DNA of 64,000 nucleotides from Eshraghiella sp964405265 (lineage in GTDB: Bacteria; Bacillota; Clostridia; Lachnospirales; Lachnospiraceae), in contig CAYONC010000003.1 of assembly GCA_964405265.1 (NCBI GenBank), positions 1 to 64,000 on the forward strand. The letters run 5' to 3'. The position numbers and the translations under genes were made by a program. The notes beneath the pieces are model-generated. The model had not been told where the DNA came from and made no database searches. It saw only the letters and a program-made list of their open reading frames with translations. Each line of letters starts with the position of its first letter. The first letter of the stretch is position 1. Below are positions 8,163-17,863 of this stretch, piece after piece.

Positions 8163-9479
8163 ATGAGTTTTACAGTCGAAAATTTAGAAAAGAACATGGC
8201 GAAGCTTACCATTACGGTACCGGCTGAAGAATTTGAGAAATCACTTCAGAACGCTTATATGAAGAATAAGAACAAAATCAGTGTGCCGGGCTTTAGAAAA
8301 GGCAAGGTTCCGCGTGCAATGATAGAGAAAATGTACGGTGCAGGAATATTTTACGAGGATGCGGCTAATGATGCCATTCCTTCTGCATATGCAGAAGCTG
8401 CTGAGGAAAGTAAGCTTGACATAGTTTCACAGCCTGAAATAGACGTTACACAGGTTGAAAAGGGCAAGGATTTTATCTTTACGGCATCTGTTGCTGTTAA
8501 GCCTGAGGTAACACTTGGTAAGTATCTTGGAGTAGAAGTTGAGAAGATGGATACAAAGGTGACGGCTGATGAAGTTAAGGCTGAGCTTGAAAAAGTCAGA
8601 GAGCAGAATTCACGTCTTGTTGAAGTTACGACAAGAGGTGTTAAGGATAAAGATCAGACAGTCATTGATTTTGAAGGATTTGTGGATGGAGAACCTTTTG
8701 AAGGCGGCAAGGGTACAGATTATGCATTAACGATAGGTTCACATTCGTTTATTGACACATTTGAAGAACAGTTAATCGGGGCTAAGGTCGGTGCGGAAGT
8801 GGAAGTCAATGTTACATTCCCTGAAGATTATCATGCTGAAAATCTTGCAGGCAGGCCTGCAATGTTCAAGGTAACCGTTAAGGAAATCAAGACAAGAGAG
8901 CTTCCTAAGTTAGATGATGAATTTGCACAGGATGTATCAGAATTTGATACTCTTGCAGATTATAAGGCTGACATTAAGAAGAATCTTACCGAAAAGAAGA
9001 AAGAAGCAGCCATAAAAGAGAAGGAAATGAAAGCGGTTGAAGCAGCAGTTGAAGCAGCATCCATGGACATCCCGGAGCTTATGGTTAAGACGCAGGTTAA
9101 CAGAATGGTTGAAGACTTTGCACAGAGACTTCAGGCACAGGGTCTTTCAATAGAACAGTACATCAAGTATGTAGGCGGTTCGCCGGAACAGTTTATGGAA
9201 TCAATGAGACCGGAAGCACTTAAGAGAATCAAGAACGGACTTGTACTTGAAGCAGTGGTTAAGGCTGAGAATATACAGGCAGAGGATTCGGAAGTTGATG
9301 CTGAAATTGAGAAAATGGCAGCGTCATACCGTATGGAAGTTGAGAAAGTTAAAGAATTTATCGGTGATGCCGAAAAAGAACAGATAAGACAGGATCTTGC
9401 AGTACAGAAGGCAGTAGAACTTATCGGTTCCAAGGCAGTGGAGAAGGCAGCCGGAAAACAGGCTGAACAGGCAGAATAA
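8163..9479 (+). CDS. tig: Trigger factor, ribosome-associated chaperone and prolyl isomerase
   Basis: A 438-residue protein with the three trigger factor domains in order: the ribosome-binding N-terminus with the signature GFRKGKVPR, the FKBP-type PPIase domain (about residues 155-240, with VDGEPFEGGKGTDYALTIGSHSFIDTFE in two pieces), and the helical C-terminal chaperone domain. It binds at the ribosome exit tunnel and shields nascent chains. The length matches the family. ATG at 8163 is used; the in-frame upstream extension would run through the ribosome binding site AGGAGG. First gene of the proteostasis block with clpP, clpX and lon, a common Clostridia order. Confidence 0.97.
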   Translation: MSFTVENLEKNMAKLTITVPAEEFEKSLQNAYMKNKNKISVPGFRKGKVPRAMIEKMYGAGIFYEDAANDAIPSAYAEAAEESKLDIVSQPEIDVTQVEKGKDFIFTASVAVKPEVTLGKYLGVEVEKMDTKVTADEVKAELEKVREQNSRLVEVTTRGVKDKDQTVIDFEGFVDGEPFEGGKGTDYALTIGSHSFIDTFEEQLIGAKVGAEVEVNVTFPEDYHAENLAGRPAMFKVTVKEIKTRELPKLDDEFAQDVSEFDTLADYKADIKKNLTEKKKEAAIKEKEMKAVEAAVEAASMDIPELMVKTQVNRMVEDFAQRLQAQGLSIEQYIKYVGGSPEQFMESMRPEALKRIKNGLVLEAVVKAENIQAEDSEVDAEIEKMAASYRMEVEKVKEFIGDAEKEQIRQDLAVQKAVELIGSKAVEKAAGKQAEQAE

Positions 9480-9503
9480 TCAATAACCGGGAGGTTGCTT
9501 ATT

Positions 9504-10088
9504 ATGAGTATGATACCTTATGTAATTGAACAGACAAGCCGTGGAGAAAGGTCATATGACATTTATTCAAGACTTCTTAAAGACAGAATTATTTTCCTTG
9601 GAGAAGAGGTAACTGATGTATCAGCCAATATAGTTGTGGCACAGCTTCTTTTTCTTGAAGCTGAAGATCCGGGCAAAGACATACAGCTGTATATCAACAG
9701 TCCGGGCGGTTCGGTGACTGCAGGAATGGCTATTTACGATACCATGAATTATATTAAAAGTGATGTATCCACAATCTGTATCGGACTGGCAGCCAGCATG
9801 GGGGCTTTCCTTCTGTCGGGAGGAACAAAAGGCAAGCGTTATGCGCTTCCTAATGCGGAAATAATGATTCACCAGCCGAGCGGAGGCTCAAGAGGTATGG
9901 CATCTGACATGAAAATCGTGGCAGACCAGATTCTTAAAACGAAAGCCAGACTTAACGAAATTTTGGCCGCCAATACGGGAAAACCGATAGATGTTATCGA
10001 GAAAGATACCGACAGGGATAATTATATGACGGCACAGGAAGCACTTGAATACGGTCTTATTGACAGTATCATTGACAGCAGAAAATAG
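9504..10088 (+). CDS. clpP: ATP-dependent Clp protease proteolytic subunit
   Basis: A 194-residue serine protease. Ser98 lies in GLAASMGAFLL and His123 in IMIHQPSGG, with the aspartate near DRDN completing the triad. ClpP forms a double heptamer and degrades substrates unfolded by ClpX, encoded next. ATG at 9504 has GGGAGG upstream; an in-frame TTG nine bases earlier lies too close to that site. It lies 24 bases after tig, probably on the same transcript. Confidence 0.98.
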   Translation: MSMIPYVIEQTSRGERSYDIYSRLLKDRIIFLGEEVTDVSANIVVAQLLFLEAEDPGKDIQLYINSPGGSVTAGMAIYDTMNYIKSDVSTICIGLAASMGAFLLSGGTKGKRYALPNAEIMIHQPSGGSRGMASDMKIVADQILKTKARLNEILAANTGKPIDVIEKDTDRDNYMTAQEALEYGLIDSIIDSRK

Positions 10089-10096
10089 TATCAGGG

Positions 10097-10122
10097 AACT
10101 CCCGCCTAATGTGGCGGGAGTT
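10097..10122 (+). other. Hairpin between clpP and clpX
   Basis: Perfect 10-bp stem AACTCCCGCC/GGCGGGAGTT with a 6-base loop, 8 bases after the clpP stop. The 3' side is followed by AGTTAATATTG and not a T tract, so it is more likely an RNA-stabilising or partial terminator element than a full stop. Confidence 0.6.
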
Positions 10123-10150
10123 AGTTAATATTGTATGGAGGATGGTACAA

Positions 10151-11452
10151 ATGGCAGGAAGAAAAGACGAAGAAATATGCTCATGTTCTTTTTGTAGAAA
10201 GAATCAGAATCAGGTAAAGAGATTAATTGCCGGACCCAACGGAGTATATATATGTGACGAATGTATAGAAGTATGTTCGGAGATAATAGATGAAGAGTTT
10301 GACGAAGAATATGGTGTACCCGGTATGCCGGGCATGATTGATGACATCAATCTTCTGAAACCGATGCAGATTAAGAGTCTGCTGGACGAATACGTTGTAG
10401 GGCAGGATGAAGCTAAGAAGGTGCTTGCCGTATCGGTGTACAATCACTACAAAAGAATACTTTCAAATGACGTATCTGATGGTGATATAGAACTGCAGAA
10501 AAGCAATATTCTTATGCTCGGACCTACAGGTTCCGGAAAAACCTATCTTGCACAGACACTTGCAAAAATTCTTAACGTACCGTTTGCGATAGCCGACGCA
10601 ACCACGCTTACAGAAGCGGGATATGTCGGAGAAGACGTGGAAAATATACTTCTTAAGCTTATACAGGCAGCAGATTATGACATCGAAAGAGCAAGCAAAG
10701 GAATTGTATATATAGATGAAATAGACAAAATAACAAAAAAATCCGAAAATGTATCAATAACAAGAGATGTATCCGGTGAAGGCGTACAGCAGGCACTGCT
10801 TAAAATTCTTGAAGGAACGGTGGCTTCCGTTCCGCCTCAGGGAGGACGCAAACATCCGCAGCAGGAGCTTATACCGATAGATACAACCAACATTCTGTTT
10901 ATATGCGGAGGAGCGTTTGACGGACTTGAGAAAATAATCGAGAACCGTATGGATCAGAAGGCCATAGGATTCAATTCCGTAATCACGGAAAAAAATGAAG
11001 CACCCATAGGTGAACTGTTTGAAAAGGTACTTCCTCAGGATCTCGTAAAATTCGGACTTATACCTGAGTTCGTGGGAAGAATACCGGTAACGGTGGCGCT
11101 TGACATGCTGGATGAGGATGCACTTGTTAACATACTTACGCAACCGAAGAATGCTCTTGTAAAACAGTACAGAAAGCTCTTTGAATATGATGAGGTTGAG
11201 CTTGAGGTTACGGATGATGCCGTCCGTGCAATAGCAAAGAAGAGTCTTGAACGTAAGACCGGGGCAAGAGGATTAAGGTCAATCATGGAAAAATCAATGA
11301 TGGACGTAATGTACAGAATACCATCGGATGATACCATATCAAAGTGTATCGTAACACTTGACACGATAGAGAATAATGCATCTCCGGTTATCGAAAAAAG
11401 AGAAGTTAAACCGGTAACGCAGACATTGAAGAATATTGGAGAGAACGCATGA
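10151..11452 (+). CDS. clpX: ATP-dependent Clp protease ATP-binding subunit ClpX
   Basis: A 433-residue AAA+ unfoldase. The N-terminal zinc-binding domain carries two CxxC pairs (CSFC and CDEC), the Walker A is GPTGSGKT, Walker B is IVYIDEIDK, and the GARGLRSIME sensor-2 region is present. It recognises tagged substrates and feeds them to ClpP. ATG at 10151 follows GGAGG; upstream in-frame starts would fall in the clpP-clpX hairpin region. Its stop overlaps the lon start (ATGA), so lon is translationally coupled. Confidence 0.98.
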   Translation: MAGRKDEEICSCSFCRKNQNQVKRLIAGPNGVYICDECIEVCSEIIDEEFDEEYGVPGMPGMIDDINLLKPMQIKSLLDEYVVGQDEAKKVLAVSVYNHYKRILSNDVSDGDIELQKSNILMLGPTGSGKTYLAQTLAKILNVPFAIADATTLTEAGYVGEDVENILLKLIQAADYDIERASKGIVYIDEIDKITKKSENVSITRDVSGEGVQQALLKILEGTVASVPPQGGRKHPQQELIPIDTTNILFICGGAFDGLEKIIENRMDQKAIGFNSVITEKNEAPIGELFEKVLPQDLVKFGLIPEFVGRIPVTVALDMLDEDALVNILTQPKNALVKQYRKLFEYDEVELEVTDDAVRAIAKKSLERKTGARGLRSIMEKSMMDVMYRIPSDDTISKCIVTLDTIENNASPVIEKREVKPVTQTLKNIGENA

Positions 11453-13758
11453 GTAAACAGGTAAATAATTTACCCCTTATTGCTCTCAGAGGAATGACCA
11501 TACTGCCACATATGGTCATTCATTTTGAAGTAAGCAGGAAAAAATCAATTCAAAGCATAGAGCATGCAATGAAAAACGGACAGACGATTTTTCTTGCCAC
11601 ACAGAAATCCGTAGACATTATGGTGCCGACGGAGGATGAAGTGTCGGAATACGGAACAATATCGGTAATAAAGCAGGTTATCAAGCTTGAGGGCAGGGCA
11701 AGGGTAACCGTTGAAGGCAAGGCAAGAGGAAGAAGACTGACCTTTGAAAACGGAAAAAATGGTCTTACCGCAGATGTTGAAGCAGGCGAGGAAAATGACG
11801 GCACGCTGACGGAGAGGGAAAAATATGCCATGTCGGATATTCTTATAGATCTCATGCAGGATTATTATCTGCATATGGATAAGAAAGCCGATGAGACCAT
11901 TCCGCGCCTGAAAGCCGTAAATGACATATATGAGCTTATATACCGGTGTGCGGCGGAATGTACCGAAAATCCGTTAATGCGCCATGACATTCTTGCAGCA
12001 GGAACTCTGAAGGAAAAATTTGATTATCTTACGGAGCTTATATGCAATGAGATGCAGACTGCGGAAATTAAAACCGAACTTGCAGAGCATATGAGGGAAC
12101 GTGTTGAAAAAAACCGCAAAGATTACATTCTGAAAGAACAGCTTAAATTCATAAAAGAAGAACTCGGGGAAGAAACCTTTGACGAGGATGTTGAAGAACT
12201 GAAGAAAAAAACCGTGGAGCTTGATGCCCCGGATTATGTAAAAGAAAAACTCCGCAGGGAAATACGCAATTATGAGAGCATACCGGACAACTCATCAGAA
12301 GCATATGTGGTGAAATCATACATTGAAACGGTTCTTGCAATGCCATGGAATAACCGTACTGAAGAAAATACGGACATAGTCCGTGCGGAAAAGATTCTTG
12401 ACAGGGATCATTACGGACTCGAAAAGGTCAAGGAACGCATATTGGATTTCCTTGCGGTACACACGGTAAAAAAGGATGGAGAAACACCGGTAATATGTCT
12501 TGCAGGACCTCCGGGAACGGGAAAAACGTCCGTCGCCTCATCAATCGCAAAAGCCGTTAACAGAAAATATGTAAGAATCTGTCTTGGCGGAGTACGGGAT
12601 GAAGCAGAGATACGGGGACACAGAAAAACATACATCGGTGCCATGCCGGGAAGAATAGTGGAAGCACTTACACAGGCAGGAACAGGTAACCCGCTTATTC
12701 TGCTCGATGAGATAGATAAAGTGGGAAATGACAGCAGGGGTGATACCGCATCAGCACTGCTCGAAATACTTGACGGTGCCCAGAATAATGCATTCAGGGA
12801 TCACTATGTGGAAATTCCGGTTGATTTGTCGAACTGCTTCTTCGTTGCAACGGCAAATGACGTGTCACTGATACCGAAGCCGCTTCTTGACCGTATGGAA
12901 ATAATTGAACTGAACAGCTATACAAGAAATGAAAAATTACATATAGCCGAAAAATATCTTGTAAAAAAACAGATGAAAAAAACAGGTCTTACCACCGGAG
13001 ACATATCCTTCAGCCGGAGTGCACTCAATGCGATTATTGAAAAATATACAGCTGAAGCCGGAGTGCGTGAGCTTGAAAGAATGATTGGAACGATATGCAG
13101 AAAAACGGTAAGGAAGAAGCTGAAGGGTGAAACGGAAAAGCATAAAATCACTGCATCAGTTTTGAAAGATTACCTTGGTACGGAAAAATATGATAAAGAT
13201 GACGTGCTGACTAAGGATGAGACCGGACTTGCAAGAGGGCTTGCGTGGACAGCCGTGGGAGGAACGGTTCTGGATGTTGAAGCATGCCTCATGGATGGTA
13301 AAGGAGAGATAATCCTTACGGGACAGCTGGGTGATGTAATGAAGGAATCTGCAATGGTGGCATTGGGATATATCCGTTCACGTGCAGACAGATATGGCAT
13401 CAGCAGTAAAATTTTTGAAAAAAAGGATATACATATTCATGCACCGGAGGGCGCAGTTCCTAAAGACGGACCGTCCGCCGGAATTACAATGACGCTTGCC
13501 ATGATATCAGCATATACGGGAAGAAAAATATGTCATAAAACAGCAATGACGGGTGAAATAACCCTTCACGGAAAGGTTCTCCCGATAGGAGGATTGAAAG
13601 AAAAGCTTCTTGCCGCTAAAAGTGCGGGAGTGAGCAACGTGCTTGTACCTGAAAAAAACCGAAGGGATGTTGATGATATGGAGAAGGAGATAACGGAGAA
13701 GCTTAACATCATATATGTTGAAAAAATGGAAGATGTTGTGAAAGCGGCACTCAGATAA
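11449..13758 (+). CDS. lon: ATP-dependent Lon protease
   Basis: A 769-residue Lon with all parts in order: N-terminal substrate-binding domain beginning LPLIALRGMTILPHM, the AAA+ module with GPPGTGKTS and the DEIDK Walker B, and the C-terminal protease domain with Ser676 in PKDGPSAG and Lys717 in IGGLKEK forming the Ser-Lys dyad. It degrades misfolded and regulatory proteins in the cytoplasm. Four-base overlap with clpX. There is no transmembrane segment, so this is the soluble LonA type. Confidence 0.97.
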   Translation: MSKQVNNLPLIALRGMTILPHMVIHFEVSRKKSIQSIEHAMKNGQTIFLATQKSVDIMVPTEDEVSEYGTISVIKQVIKLEGRARVTVEGKARGRRLTFENGKNGLTADVEAGEENDGTLTEREKYAMSDILIDLMQDYYLHMDKKADETIPRLKAVNDIYELIYRCAAECTENPLMRHDILAAGTLKEKFDYLTELICNEMQTAEIKTELAEHMRERVEKNRKDYILKEQLKFIKEELGEETFDEDVEELKKKTVELDAPDYVKEKLRREIRNYESIPDNSSEAYVVKSYIETVLAMPWNNRTEENTDIVRAEKILDRDHYGLEKVKERILDFLAVHTVKKDGETPVICLAGPPGTGKTSVASSIAKAVNRKYVRICLGGVRDEAEIRGHRKTYIGAMPGRIVEALTQAGTGNPLILLDEIDKVGNDSRGDTASALLEILDGAQNNAFRDHYVEIPVDLSNCFFVATANDVSLIPKPLLDRMEIIELNSYTRNEKLHIAEKYLVKKQMKKTGLTTGDISFSRSALNAIIEKYTAEAGVRELERMIGTICRKTVRKKLKGETEKHKITASVLKDYLGTEKYDKDDVLTKDETGLARGLAWTAVGGTVLDVEACLMDGKGEIILTGQLGDVMKESAMVALGYIRSRADRYGISSKIFEKKDIHIHAPEGAVPKDGPSAGITMTLAMISAYTGRKICHKTAMTGEITLHGKVLPIGGLKEKLLAAKSAGVSNVLVPEKNRRDVDDMEKEITEKLNIIYVEKMEDVVKAALR

Positions 13759-13774
13759 AAGGAGAGAGGCACAT

Positions 13775-14368
13775 ATGGTAATAAAAAAAGTTAATCTTGA
13801 AACCGTATGCGGAATAACCAGCAGACTTCCGGAGAATGTACTGCCTGAGGTGGCTTTTGCAGGAAAATCCAATGTCGGAAAATCCTCACTGATTAATGCA
13901 CTTATGAACAGAAAATCGTATGCAAAAACGTCGTCACAGCCGGGTAAGACACAGACAATTAATTTTTATAATATTAATGATGTGTTTTACTGTGTGGATC
14001 TTCCGGGCTACGGATATGCGAAAACTGCAATGGAAATAAGGGCAAAGTGGGGTAAGATGATAGAAAAATACCTTCACACGTCGAAAATGCTTAAACAGGT
14101 ATTTCTTCTCATAGACATAAGACATAAGCCGTCTGAAAATGACAGGCTTATGTATGAGTGGATAAACTCTCAGGGATATGAACCGGTTATTATTGCAACC
14201 AAGCTGGATAAAATCAACAGAAGCCAGGTACAGAAACAGGTTAAAACGGTAAGAGAAGGTCTCGGTATGACGGAAGACGGAATAATTGTGCCTTTTTCGG
14301 CAGAGACAAAGCAGGGACTTGATAAAGTATGGGAAATAATTGATAACGTAACAGGCTTTAATTCATAA
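13775..14368 (+). CDS. ysxC: Ribosome biogenesis GTP-binding protein YsxC/EngB
   Basis: A 197-residue TrmE-Era-like GTPase. G1 is GKSNVGKSS, G3 is DLPGYGYA (the DxPGxGxA form typical of EngB) and G4 is TKLDK. It acts in late assembly of the 50S subunit. It begins 17 bases after lon, the usual lon-ysxC order in Firmicutes, and is probably the last gene of the block. A T-rich stretch follows but no clear stem. Confidence 0.96.
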   Translation: MVIKKVNLETVCGITSRLPENVLPEVAFAGKSNVGKSSLINALMNRKSYAKTSSQPGKTQTINFYNINDVFYCVDLPGYGYAKTAMEIRAKWGKMIEKYLHTSKMLKQVFLLIDIRHKPSENDRLMYEWINSQGYEPVIIATKLDKINRSQVQKQVKTVREGLGMTEDGIIVPFSAETKQGLDKVWEIIDNVTGFNS

Positions 14369-14422
14369 AAAGTTATTTTTTTCTTATTTGCGGTAATAAT
14401 AAGCAGGTAGGAGGATGATGAC

Positions 14423-15706
14423 ATGAATGGATTGAAAATCGTAACCGTGACAGGAATGGAAGTGCTTGATTCAAGGGGCAATCCCACGGTGGAAGCAGAA
14501 GTTGTACTGGAAAACGGTGCGGCAGGGCGTGGCATTGCACCGAGCGGAGCATCCACAGGTGCTTTTGAGGCACATGAGCTGAGAGACGGAGATAAAAGAA
14601 GATACATGGGGAGAGGCGTTTTAAATGCCGTTAATAACGTAAATACGGTTATAAGAGAAACCATAACCGGAATGAATGCAGATGACATATACGGAATTGA
14701 TTCTGCAATGATAAAAGCCGATGGTACGGAGAATAAAAGCCGGCTGGGTGCCAATGCCATGCTTGCCGTATCAGTTGCATGTGCCAATGCGGCGGCAGAA
14801 GGTCTGAAAATACCGCTATACAGGTATATGGGCGGTATAGCCGGACAGTGTATGCCTGTTCCGATGATGAACATTATTAACGGAGGAGCACATGCCGGCA
14901 ACTGCCTTGATTTTCAGGAATTCATGATTATGCCGGTTAAAGCGTGCTGCTTTAAGGAGGCACTGCGAATCGGGACGGAAGTATATCACAGTCTTAAGAC
15001 TGTGCTTGCCGAACGGAATTTTTCAACGGCAGTAGGGGATGAAGGCGGTTTTGCACCGGAAGTAAGTGATGCATATGAAGCACTTGAGCTGCTGTCGGAG
15101 GCCGTTAAAAAAGCCGGATATGTTCCGGGAGAAGATATATGTTTTGCAATGGATGCGGCCGCTTCAGAATTGTATAAGTCTGAAAGCGGCATGTATTTTT
15201 TTGAGGGAGAAAGCAGAACGAAAAGAACCGTTGTTGAGCGGACGACGCTTGAAATGATAGATTATTATAAAAATCTGACGGAAAAATATCCTGTCATTTC
15301 AATAGAGGATCCGCTTGATGAAGAGGACTGGGACGGCTGGAAGGGGATTACCGCCGTGTTGGGCGACAGAATCAGGCTTGTGGGGGATGACCTTTTTGTT
15401 ACCAGTTCAAAACGGCTGCAAAAAGGAATTGAAAACAAATGTGCCAATGCAATACTGATTAAGCTGAATCAGGCAGGAACCGTGTCTGAAACGCTGGAAG
15501 CGGTAAAGCTCGCCCATAAATCAGGATATTCCGTAATAGTATCGCACCGCTCAGGAGAGACGGAGGATACCACTATTGCGGATCTGGCAGTGGCAATGTC
15601 TGCGGAATGTATAAAAACCGGAGCTCCGTGCAGAAGTGAAAGGGTTGCAAAATACAACAGACTTCTGCATATTGAATATGATTTGCCAAAATATGTGATG
15701 AAATGA
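14423..15706 (+). CDS. eno: Enolase (2-phosphoglycerate dehydratase), somewhat divergent copy
   Basis: A 427-residue enolase converting 2-phosphoglycerate to phosphoenolpyruvate in glycolysis. Family motifs visible are the N-terminal EVLDSRGNPTVE, PSGASTG, GDEGGF, the metal-ligand segment ISIEDPLDE, KLNQAGTV with the catalytic lysine, SHRSGETED and RSER. Several usually invariant spots differ: GRGIAPSGAST where GRAAVPSGAST is common, and NGGAHAGN where NGGAHADN/SNN is common. The catalytic residues I can see are kept. It is the only enolase in the window. It lies apart from other glycolytic genes except the distant pyk. GGAGG precedes the ATG. Confidence 0.93.
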   Translation: MNGLKIVTVTGMEVLDSRGNPTVEAEVVLENGAAGRGIAPSGASTGAFEAHELRDGDKRRYMGRGVLNAVNNVNTVIRETITGMNADDIYGIDSAMIKADGTENKSRLGANAMLAVSVACANAAAEGLKIPLYRYMGGIAGQCMPVPMMNIINGGAHAGNCLDFQEFMIMPVKACCFKEALRIGTEVYHSLKTVLAERNFSTAVGDEGGFAPEVSDAYEALELLSEAVKKAGYVPGEDICFAMDAAASELYKSESGMYFFEGESRTKRTVVERTTLEMIDYYKNLTEKYPVISIEDPLDEEDWDGWKGITAVLGDRIRLVGDDLFVTSSKRLQKGIENKCANAILIKLNQAGTVSETLEAVKLAHKSGYSVIVSHRSGETEDTTIADLAVAMSAECIKTGAPCRSERVAKYNRLLHIEYDLPKYVMK

Positions 15707-15712
15707 TATAAT
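15683..15712 (+). promoter_or_regulatory. Promoter inside the end of enolase, for the HExxH lipoprotein gene
   Basis: -35 TTGCCA at 15683-15688, 18-bp spacer, perfect -10 TATAAT at 15707-15712 with an upstream TG (extended -10). The lipoprotein start lies 34 bases downstream. Confidence 0.72.
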
Positions 15713-15745
15713 CACTCTAAATAATGCATGATGAAAGGATTCGTA

Positions 15746-17818
15746 ATGAACAACAGAAAATTAAGGATATCGTTTCTGATTCTTTTAATGGTTTTAATAA
15801 CGGGTTGTGCCAATAGAACGGGTACAGTCATAGTGGCACCAACCCGTGAAATCGAAAACACTGCGGATGATGTGACAGAACCCGCAACCCGGACGTATTC
15901 AGGCGAGATAACCGGCGTTACGGAATATAACGCAGGTGAAAAGACCAATAAGCAGAAAGATGTATCACTTATGGCAGAGATAACCGGCGGCATGCAGATG
16001 AACGGGGAAAAAATGTACAATCCTGAGCTTCATTCCATAAAAGACAGCTTAATAATAAGCTATAGTCTGGAAACCGATGCCGGAACGGAGGTCCATCTTG
16101 CCGTATATGACAGGGAAACAGCAGGTCTTTTGTCAGATGTGACTGCAGAAAGCGGTTCAGCATATATACTGGAGGGCAGAGACTGCATTGCCTGCATAAA
16201 GGATACGGAAGCTTCATTTAAGATTACGGTGTATGATTCCGGCCTTAATATACTGCGTGAAAAGGAAATTACAGGTACCTACGCAGGATGGTTTTCAGAA
16301 AATTTTGAGAGAATGTATATAACCTCCGACAGAAGCCTGTACCTGTATAATCTTATGGAAAAAGAACCGGAACCTGAGCTTATTGAAACCGAAAACCGTT
16401 TTGCCTGTTCGAACGTTGATTCCGTATATACCGGGACGGATGGAGCGGATTATATTGTTGCAAAAGGGATGTGCGGTGATTTGAAGGAATATACCGGAAC
16501 AATTAAAGCGGATACCGGTGTATTCGTATATCTTCAGCCGGCATCGGATAATGATTATTATAATGCGATGTATATAAACGGAACATATATAACGGAGAAT
16601 ATGTCAGAAGATATGATTTCACAGAGAATAGTATACAGACCCGGTGATATTCCGGTGGTATATTCATGGCCTTATGAGTCGGAAAAGAACACGGAAGCAA
16701 CCATACTTGCCGGCGGCAATGTGTATTTCAGCCACATTGACGGGAATAAGGTGGAAGCTGCCGTATTTGACAGAAAGACCAGGCTGTGTATTGCCTCAAC
16801 GTCATTTACCGTTGGCAGTGCGGGTGGAGAAGGATATGTAATGCTGTGTTCAACGCCGGTATATACGGAGGACAACGTGCTTATAATGGAATATGCGGAT
16901 ATGTCCGGGGCCGTCGGTTTCTACAAATGGGAACAGGACGGAACGGATGGCATATGGACCGGTATGTCCGTATATGACTATGCCGTGCCTGATGTGAAGG
17001 TCGCAGAAGTTGACAACAGATATAATCCGGCTGATTTTCATCCGGGCAATATCCCTGACGAACTGAAGCCGCTGCGTGAAAAAGCAGATAAACTTCAGGA
17101 AAAATACGGCGTAATGATTCACATAAGCAGGGAATGCAGCAATATGCTGGGAAATTATGCGATAGTGGCACTGGATGACTATGAGCAGGTAAACAGGGCA
17201 CTTGATGAGCTGGATACAGAGCTTGGCAAATATCCTGAAGGTTTTATGGAACAGTTCCGTAAGGACGGTATGGCAGGCATAGACATATATATAACTTCCG
17301 CGATTATAGGATATAACAGCGATGCACTTGAATATGCAGGAGGATTTCAGTGGGAAATGGGAAGCCAGTCAATAATAGCCGTTGACTGTACCAACAAAGG
17401 AGATTTACCGGTAACGATACATCATGAGCTGAGTCACGCAATAGAAAAATATGTTGCGAAAAAAAATCTCCTTGATGACGTCAAGTGGGAAAAATTAAAT
17501 CCTACGGATGGAGCATATGCCGATTTTTATACGTATTCTTACCGTCAGTTCGGATTTGACGGAACCGTAAAATACACGTATTACGGCTGCGACAGCCTTG
17601 ATAACGTATATTTTGTTGATGATTACAGCATGACATATCCTGCGGAGGACAGGGCAAGATTATGGGAAAACATAATGTCCGATTCCTCGATAATCGAATG
17701 GGAAAATACCCCGAATCTCGTTAATAAAATTAACTATTATGCATCATGCATAAGGGCGGCATTTGATTCAGCGGGATGGGAAGATGTGATGTGGGAAAAA
17801 TATATAACGGAATCATAA
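15746..17818 (+). CDS. Putative zinc metallopeptidase lipoprotein (HExxH)
   Basis: A 690-residue exported protein. The signal peptide ends in lipobox LITGC (Cys21), so it should be lipid-anchored outside the membrane. Residues of about 80-420 look like repeated beta-strand blades (IVYDRE, VYDSGLNIL, YLYNLME), possibly a propeller. The C-terminal third carries HHELSHAIE (HELSH 560-564), a zincin active-site helix, and a later EDRARLWE (Glu634), suitably placed as third zinc ligand as in gluzincin-like lipoproteins. The substrate is unknown. ATG at 15746 has GAAAGGA upstream; two earlier in-frame ATGs lack one. The gene has its own promoter and no operon partner. Confidence 0.75.
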   Translation: MNNRKLRISFLILLMVLITGCANRTGTVIVAPTREIENTADDVTEPATRTYSGEITGVTEYNAGEKTNKQKDVSLMAEITGGMQMNGEKMYNPELHSIKDSLIISYSLETDAGTEVHLAVYDRETAGLLSDVTAESGSAYILEGRDCIACIKDTEASFKITVYDSGLNILREKEITGTYAGWFSENFERMYITSDRSLYLYNLMEKEPEPELIETENRFACSNVDSVYTGTDGADYIVAKGMCGDLKEYTGTIKADTGVFVYLQPASDNDYYNAMYINGTYITENMSEDMISQRIVYRPGDIPVVYSWPYESEKNTEATILAGGNVYFSHIDGNKVEAAVFDRKTRLCIASTSFTVGSAGGEGYVMLCSTPVYTEDNVLIMEYADMSGAVGFYKWEQDGTDGIWTGMSVYDYAVPDVKVAEVDNRYNPADFHPGNIPDELKPLREKADKLQEKYGVMIHISRECSNMLGNYAIVALDDYEQVNRALDELDTELGKYPEGFMEQFRKDGMAGIDIYITSAIIGYNSDALEYAGGFQWEMGSQSIIAVDCTNKGDLPVTIHHELSHAIEKYVAKKNLLDDVKWEKLNPTDGAYADFYTYSYRQFGFDGTVKYTYYGCDSLDNVYFVDDYSMTYPAEDRARLWENIMSDSSIIEWENTPNLVNKINYYASCIRAAFDSAGWEDVMWEKYITES

Positions 17819-17826
17819 GACAAACA

Positions 17827-17849
17827 GGGACTGCCTTGGTGACAGTCCC
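17827..17849 (-). terminator. Terminator of the PHP-domain gene
   Basis: Stem GGGACTG/CAGTCCC with a 9-base loop between two converging genes. On the minus strand the stem is followed by TGTTTGTCTT, a T-rich tail; on the plus strand no T tract follows. Confidence 0.6.
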
Positions 17850-17863
17850 ATGACGGAATGGTA

